Positions 34,122 through 38,639 of a DNA stretch of 38,639 nucleotides are shown here, in pieces. The notes under the pieces were generated by a model that was not told the DNA's origin, searched no databases, and worked only from the letters and a program-made list of their open reading frames with translations. This stretch comes from Microcoleus sp. FACHB-DQ6. GTDB taxonomy: Bacteria; Cyanobacteriota; Cyanobacteriia; Cyanobacteriales; Microcoleaceae. Position 1 is the first letter of the stretch. Each line of letters begins with the position of its first letter. The translations under genes and the position numbers were made by a program. The stretch is taken from the NCBI GenBank assembly GCA_014695175.1, contig JACJNV010000092.1:1-38639 (forward strand). Reading direction: 5' to 3'.

Positions 34122-34454
34122 ATGCAGAATACCCGAATTAACAGATTAATTGATGTTCTGGGCGATCGCTTCCGAGGCTGGCTGAGCAATCCTTGGCGGC
34201 GGATTTCGCTCCTGCTAATTAGCCTGCTGTTCGGCACTTTTTTGGGAACAGCTATTTCGACCATCGCGGGACAATCTGCCGATTGGGATATTATCGCGGC
34301 CGGACTGTTGGTGTTGTTGACCGAGTTGGTGAACTGGCTGGTTTACGGCGGCCCGCGGTCTGCGGCAGGTTCTTTGTGGGTGGAGATGCTCAATGCTCTG
34401 AAAATTGGTCTGACTTACAATTTATTTGTCGAGGCTTTCAAACTAGGTTCTTAA
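34122..34454 (+). CDS. ycf20: DUF565 / Ycf20-family membrane protein
   Basis: A 110-aa protein of the Ycf20/DUF565 family, found in cyanobacteria and plastids. It has NPWRRISLLLISLLFGTFLGTAISTIAGQ and AAGLLVLLTELVNWLVYGG as membrane helices and the conserved ALKIGLTYNLFVEAFKLGS end. Plant relatives take part in thermal energy dissipation in photosynthesis; the bacterial function is not established. Start ATG at 34122; the tract just before it is made of CTCAAAT repeats. Confidence 0.92.
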   Translation: MQNTRINRLIDVLGDRFRGWLSNPWRRISLLLISLLFGTFLGTAISTIAGQSADWDIIAAGLLVLLTELVNWLVYGGPRSAAGSLWVEMLNALKIGLTYNLFVEAFKLGS

Positions 34455-34657
34455 AAAATGGTGAAATATTTGTCTGCTGTAGATAGTATTTACATAAACG
34501 TGTTCTTAAAAAAATCTTAATTTGAACTAGGGTGGGAATTTTTGAACTCTCCACGACCCGAGTTGGGGCTTGTATCCGTTTTGAGTGGGGTCAAATATTT
34601 GTCAATTGCAGATAGGATTTGTACACAACCCGCCCCCGCATCAAGAGTTTTGAGAAG

Positions 34658-35797
34658 ATGGATCGATCGACTGTAACGCCTGTTGAAATTTTACATCTGT
34701 GGCACGCCGGCAATCGCCCGAGCCCTCCCGACTTCGAGCACCTGGCTTTTTGGGAACTTGCAGATGATGTGCGATCGCGCGCTTTTGGCATTACTCCCGA
34801 CAATGCAGCCGATGTTGTCCGCTGCAAAACCGATTTATTCTTTTCTCTTCTTGACGAACTGCATACTTTCCCGCTAAAGTCAACTGTTTTTCTCGAAACT
34901 TTGTGGAATCTGTGGCTGCCGCTGGCAATGCAATTATCGGCTGCAAAACAAAGTTTAAACCGTCCTTTAATTCAAGGAATTTTAGGAGGGCAAGGAACGG
35001 GAAAAACTACTTTATGCCAAGTTTTGAGGCTGATTCTGGCAAAATTGGGATATTCTACTGTCAGCCTTTCTTTAGACGATCTTTACAAGACTTATACCGA
35101 TCGCCAACAACTCCAAAAAGCAGACCCGCGTTTAATTTGGCGCGGCCCCCCCGGCACTCACGATATTGACTTGGGAATCGCAGTTTTAGACAAGTTGCGC
35201 GGTTCTCAAACTCGCGATTTAGCAGCAGTTGACAATCCCAAATTTGATGCCCTCAAACCGGATATAATAAAAAATATAGAAATTCCCAGGTTTGACAAAT
35301 CTGCCTACGCAGGTGCAGGAGATAGAAGTCAACCCGAAATTATTTCCGGTGCGGATATTGTACTTTTTGAAGGTTGGTTTGTCGGTGTGAATCCGGTGGT
35401 TGATGCCAAATTAAACGAGTTTTTGGCTGCTGCACCGTTTCCGATTTCCACAGAAAGCGACTGTCAGTTTGCGCGCGATATGAATGCGAAGCTGCACGAC
35501 TATCTGCCGCTGTGGAACCGATTAGATCGGTTGATGGTTTTGTATCCCCAAGATTATCGCATTTCTCAAGTGTGGCGCAATCAGGCGGAACGGGAAATGA
35601 TGGCGGTGGGGAAGTCGGGAATGTCAGAAGCTGAAATTAATCGGTTTGTCGAATATTTCTGGAAAGCGCTGCATCCCGAGTTATTTATTAAGTCGATCGT
35701 TGAGGAGGGCGATCGGGTGGATTTAGTAATTGAAATTTTGGGCGATCGCACTGTCGGCAAAATTAGTCGGGCGATCGACTTAAAATTAAGCCATTAG
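34658..35797 (+). CDS. Glycerate kinase-type P-loop kinase (GLYK-like)
   Basis: A 379-aa kinase of the D-glycerate 3-kinase type used in photorespiration to make 3-phosphoglycerate. The Walker A motif GILGGQGTGKTTL lies at about 116-128, and the phosphoribulokinase-like features SLDDLYKTYTDR, RGPPGTHD and VLFEGWFVGV follow. The first 100 residues form a helical domain present in the cyanobacterial members. ATG at 34658 is chosen; the TTG at 34619 is less likely. The substrate assignment rests on similarity to the family, with uridine-kinase-like paralogues as alternatives. Confidence 0.85.
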   Translation: MDRSTVTPVEILHLWHAGNRPSPPDFEHLAFWELADDVRSRAFGITPDNAADVVRCKTDLFFSLLDELHTFPLKSTVFLETLWNLWLPLAMQLSAAKQSLNRPLIQGILGGQGTGKTTLCQVLRLILAKLGYSTVSLSLDDLYKTYTDRQQLQKADPRLIWRGPPGTHDIDLGIAVLDKLRGSQTRDLAAVDNPKFDALKPDIIKNIEIPRFDKSAYAGAGDRSQPEIISGADIVLFEGWFVGVNPVVDAKLNEFLAAAPFPISTESDCQFARDMNAKLHDYLPLWNRLDRLMVLYPQDYRISQVWRNQAEREMMAVGKSGMSEAEINRFVEYFWKALHPELFIKSIVEEGDRVDLVIEILGDRTVGKISRAIDLKLSH

Positions 35798-35821
35798 AAA
35801 GACTTAAAACTAATGCTTTGA

Positions 35822-35905
35822 GGACACAACATTGTTGTGTCCCTACCTTATTGCAGCTTTTAAGGACACAACATTGTTGTGTCCCTACTGTATTGCAGCT
35901 TATCG
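35822..35905. repeat. Tandem pair of 42-bp palindromic repeats
   Basis: GGACACAACATTGTTGTGTCC occurs at 35822-35842 and 35864-35884, each followed by CCTAC(C/T)…TATTGCAGCTT. The 10-base arms are perfect. They lie 25 bases past the glycerate-kinase stop and could end its transcript. Confidence 0.75.
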
Positions 35906-36029
35906 TGCACTCACTTGACTATTCAGGACTTATGCAAAAAGTGATTTGACGCGCGAATTAGAGGGGTAAGGCGCGCCATAAGCACCCTACAATACAGAGG
36001 TTTTGCATCGAGGATGGAGAATTTCTAAA

Positions 36030-36395
36030 TTAACTGCCAGGAGTACCAAGATCGAGCGCTTTCTGGATCAAATCGTCGGTAACTTCGCCCGGTGTACCAG
36101 AAGGCGTAATGTCGTGAGCCATCGAACGAAAAGCATCGGGATTGCCGCTTGAATCTGCCGGCAGTGGGATCTCTGTAGGAGCGGGAATATCAAATTTAGG
36201 TGCAGTTGCAGCGGCGGCAGCTTCGGCGCCGGCACTCGTGCGATCGATGTCACTAACGCTGAATTCTTTTGAAGCTTCGTAGTCTGCTGATACATTAACG
36301 GTCGGCAACTTTTGTTCTCCAGCTTCCGCGCTTTCAGTGATCTGCTGAGCGTCAAAGTTTTCAATGTTATTGACTTCTGGATTGATTTCAGACAT
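36030..36395 (-). CDS. Small acidic, low-complexity protein, unrecognised
   Basis: A 121-aa protein rich in Glu, Ala, Ser and Pro with no hydrophobic segment; probably disordered over most of its length. The ATG at 36395 has AAGGAG 7 bases upstream, so it is likely translated. It is divergent from the helical carotenoid protein with a 327-base gap, which makes shared regulation possible. The short motif SMAHDITPSGTPGEVTDDLIQKALDL near the end is the only part that looks structured. No function is proposed. Confidence 0.7.
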   Translation of the reverse strand: MSEINPEVNNIENFDAQQITESAEAGEQKLPTVNVSADYEASKEFSVSDIDRTSAGAEAAAAATAPKFDIPAPTEIPLPADSSGNPDAFRSMAHDITPSGTPGEVTDDLIQKALDLGTPGS

Positions 36396-36607
36396 AGCCG
36401 ACTCCTTGCTAGTTTTATTTAACAATGCACTGTATCAATTATTACTTGAATCCCAGCCTTTTTCATCTACCCGCAGATGTATCGTTGGCTTCTATCTTAA
36501 GGATGATTTATTCTAGGGTGGTGTGTTAACATTACACCACTTTCTGAAAATAATGCAACTTTAGGCAAGCTCCAAACCCATACATACTCAGCCATTCCCC
36601 ATTGTTT

Positions 36608-36639
36608 AATCTCAAATCTCAAATCTCAAATCTCAAATC
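36608..36639. repeat. Heptamer repeat (CTCAAAT)4
   Basis: Four copies of a 7-bp unit in the gap between the acidic protein and the carotenoid protein. Shorter copies are at 34081-34109. Confidence 0.8.
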
Positions 36640-36722
36640 GTATTACCTCTAGGGGATGGTGACTTGCACTTACAAATCTTGATACTTATATATTCTGGAA
36701 ACATTTTTAAGGAATTTTATTT

Positions 36723-37250
36723 ATGAACTCACCCGCCGCGACCAATCCTCACTCTCTCTCCAACGACACTCAAAACATCGTTCAGGCAATCAACGGGTTG
36801 GGTACAGATGAAAAACTGGCGCTGCTCTACTTTGTTTATGAAAAAATGGGAGATTCAGTTACACCAGCAGCTCCCGCCGCCGCCGACCCACAATTAGCTC
36901 CCATGCTGCTCGATGATTTTTACAAGCTTTCCCATGACCAACAACTGAATATAATGCGCGGTATTGTCAACGGCGACGACACGCCGTATTCTCACGCTTA
37001 CGGAGCTTTAACTGCTAACAATCAGTTGGTGGTTTGGTATGCTTGGGCTATTGGTATGGGAGAAACAATTGTCGATATCCCCGAAGGATATGAGGCAACT
37101 GAGGCTGTCAATGGCGTGTTGGGTCAAATTGAAGGTCTTGAGTTTGAACAGCAAATTTCGGTGCTGCGCGACGTAGCTAATACTATGGGCTACACCGATG
37201 TTAAACCAATTGCTACTCAGGCCGAAGTAGGCAAAACTTCTAGTCTTTAG
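36723..37250 (+). CDS. Helical carotenoid protein (orange carotenoid protein N-domain homologue)
   Basis: A 175-aa protein that matches the N-terminal helical domain of the orange carotenoid protein along its whole length: VQAINGLGTDEKLALLYFVYEKMG, the LSHDQQLNIMRGIVNG segment, VVWYAWAIGMGE, and EFEQQISVLRDVANTMG. It lacks the C-terminal NTF2-like domain, so it is a stand-alone HCP. Such proteins bind a keto-carotenoid and, depending on clade, quench phycobilisomes or singlet oxygen. Start ATG with AAGGA 9 bases upstream. No partner C-terminal-domain gene (CTDH) or fluorescence recovery gene was seen nearby. Confidence 0.92.
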   Translation: MNSPAATNPHSLSNDTQNIVQAINGLGTDEKLALLYFVYEKMGDSVTPAAPAAADPQLAPMLLDDFYKLSHDQQLNIMRGIVNGDDTPYSHAYGALTANNQLVVWYAWAIGMGETIVDIPEGYEATEAVNGVLGQIEGLEFEQQISVLRDVANTMGYTDVKPIATQAEVGKTSSL

Positions 37251-37818
37251 ATAAGACTCGGCGGTTCAAACCGCTGCATAGAGTCAAACGCAGCCTGCGG
37301 AGCGACTGAGCTTCGCCCAACGTCATCCGCAGACTGAAGAATAAAGGAGACATTAAAACCAAATTTTATATGATTGGCGGGCATAAATAAACCTCATTGT
37401 GTCCGCAGGTTTGTATACTAAATCCGGTTTTAATACTTGCTTTTTTTAGTTGCATGAGTATAGTATGTCATGGCGATCGATCGCCAAACAATTGCTCGCC
37501 ATGACTATTACATCACTCTTGAGATAAGCAATTTCCTGTAAATATAATACCAGTTTAACAAAGTCTTGCTACAGCACATTTCCACTGAGCGAACTACTTT
37601 CACTCCACCCGCCCTATGGGGAACACTCCCCTGATTCAAGGGGAAGAGAGGAAGCAGGATTATTCTTGTTTCCCCTCTTAATAAGGGGGGAATTGCGGGG
37701 CGTGAATTTGACTTGGGGAAGAACTCTAATCATCAATCTTATACCAATTATTAAAAGTCGAAGCACCCCGGGCGGGACTTAGGTCTGGGCGTTTCCATAC
37801 AGATGCTCCCCTATAATC
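37251..37818. other. Intergenic stretch with short hairpins only
   Basis: No gene was seen. It holds GCGGTTCAAACCGC (37261-37274), a CCCC…GGGG hairpin-rich stretch near 37617-37700 and the end of the carotenoid-protein transcript. The short stem at 37261 has no T run, so a terminator is not certain. Confidence 0.5.
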
Positions 37819-37931
37819 TATAGCGGTTCTCAAAAAAGTGAGGTATGCCCTATGCCCTATGCTCTATGCCCTATGCCCTATGCCCTATGCCCTATGCCCA
37901 GTCGTACCTCATCATTCTGAGAAAGGCTATA
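37819..37931. mobile_element. MITE-like inverted repeat (TATAGCGGTT ends) carrying heptamers
   Basis: Ends TATAGCGGTTCTCA and, in reverse complement, TATAGCCTTTCTCAGAA, with inner arms GTGAGGTA / TACCTCAT. The core is eight copies of TATGCCC (37844-37899, one with a change). The outer end matches the element at 6718-6812. Confidence 0.7.
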
Positions 37932-37975
37932 TATATAGCCCTATTTTTCATAAATTCTAGAAAAAAGGTTTTCAG

Positions 37976-38639
37976 TCAGCCAGTGAGTTTTTTAGGGTAA
38001 ACTTTTCGCGGGAATTCCATCCGAAATATCGAACCTTTTTTGGGTTGACTTTCGGCAGTAATTGTAGCGTGGATCAGCTTGACTAAAGAAGCACAAATAG
38101 CTAGTCCTAAACCGGTGCCTGGATATTGGCGAGTTGTGGTTTGGTCGCCTTGGTGGAACTTGTCGAAAATGTGGGGAAGATACTTTTCACAGATGCCGAT
38201 TCCTGTATCCCGAACGGTTATACTTAGCCGATTGCAATTTAATTCCCGCACCTCAATGTAAATGCTGCCCTCATGTGTGAATTTAACCGCGTTGGAAACG
38301 AGATTGACCAAAATTTGCCGCAGGCGCAACTTGTCATTAACTATAAACTGATCCTGCAACCAGACGCTGACGGACATTGTCACGTTCTTATCGGTGGCTT
38401 GATTTCCGAATTCCCGGGCGACATCCATTACTAAATGCCCTAAATGAAATTTTTCAATTTTTAATTCCGTGCGGCCACTCTCGATTTTAGAGAGGTCGAG
38501 GATATCGTTAATTAGCAGTAGCAGGTTTTTGCCGTTATGTAAAATGCGCCCCACCATTTCTGTTTGCTGGGGGGTCAGCAGTTGTTTGTGCTGGCGCAGC
38601 AGCAATTGGGAAAAGCCGATAATCGAATTCATGGGAGTT
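37976..38639 (-). CDS. Sensor histidine kinase, C-terminal part (cut by window edge)
   Basis: A 3' fragment of about 220 codons. It begins within the HisKA domain, in frame with TPMNSIIGFSQLL, so the phosphorylated His lies just outside the window. The rest of HisKA (LLLINDILDLSKIESGR) is followed by the ATPase domain with N box QILVNLVSNAVKFT, G1 DTGIGI and G2 GTGLGLAI. No receiver domain follows. The apparent ATG start at 38632 is internal, not the true start. Confidence 0.93.
   Translation of the reverse strand, partial: TPMNSIIGFSQLLLRQHKQLLTPQQTEMVGRILHNGKNLLLLINDILDLSKIESGRTELKIEKFHLGHLVMDVAREFGNQATDKNVTMSVSVWLQDQFIVNDKLRLRQILVNLVSNAVKFTHEGSIYIEVRELNCNRLSITVRDTGIGICEKYLPHIFDKFHQGDQTTTRQYPGTGLGLAICASLVKLIHATITAESQPKKGSIFRMEFPRKVYPKKLTG

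Noticed and set aside
36664-36692. Promoter for the helical carotenoid protein (TTGCAC…TATATA)
   Set aside because: The -35 box matches the consensus at only three positions, too weak to list.
37844-37899. Short repeats resembling a CRISPR array
   Set aside because: The unit is 7 bp with no spacers; it is a heptamer tract inside an inverted-repeat element.

Overview
The window is chromosomal DNA of a filamentous cyanobacterium, most likely an Oscillatoriales member of the Microcoleus/Oscillatoria/Phormidium kind. The sequence shows Psb28, an ndhA-ndhI-ndhG-ndhE cluster of the NDH-1 complex, a helical carotenoid protein, Ycf20/DUF565, a cyanobacterial-type tmRNA, very many HIP1 (GCGATCGC) octamers, and many heptameric short tandem repeats between genes. 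The genus is inferred from style, not from a marker gene.

Layout. 1-2.5 kb: a possible 3' end of an unknown gene, then a Roco-type leucine-rich-repeat GTPase built from seven near-identical 69-bp repeats. 2.5-4.5 kb: dispersed palindromic repeats around a Xi-class glutathione transferase, then an intact ParE/RelE-type toxin-antitoxin pair. 4.5-9.7 kb: an unrecognised 300-aa protein, a SAM methyltransferase, a small unrecognised protein, a CYP110-like P450 and an AraC-MGMT (Ada-like) DNA repair protein. 10-17.7 kb: moaB, psb28, a beta-helix/SLH protein, a polytopic membrane protein, an SMP-30-type protein and an M48 membrane protease. 18-22.9 kb: proA, a HEAT plus FGE-sulfatase protein, a Ser/Thr kinase and folB. 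23-26.8 kb: the ndh cluster, with a hairpin-forming repeat in every intercistronic gap, then ssrA with a promoter and a strong terminator. 27-33 kb: a second Ser/Thr kinase, two antitoxin-like genes without a toxin, a membrane protein, a small gene broken by an in-frame TGA, a GNAT acetyltransferase and a GT39-type glycosyltransferase that carries a heptamer repeat inside its coding sequence. 33-38.6 kb: a membrane-anchored protein, Ycf20, a glycerate-kinase-type P-loop kinase, a small acidic protein, a helical carotenoid protein and the 3' part of a histidine kinase cut by the window edge.

The most interesting signal is at the 3' end of the FGE-sulfatase gene (about 20350-20475). The protein keeps the RGGSW...CRSA...GFRV scaffold typical of targets of diversity-generating retroelements (DGRs), but the positions usually filled by Asn codons are highly varied. 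No reverse transcriptase or template repeat was found in the window, so this would be a remote target. A second theme is repeat activity: inverted-repeat elements carrying heptamer tandem repeats sit in introverted positions of the genome, supplying stop codons, changing C termini, interrupting the spacing of the ndh operon and entering one coding sequence.
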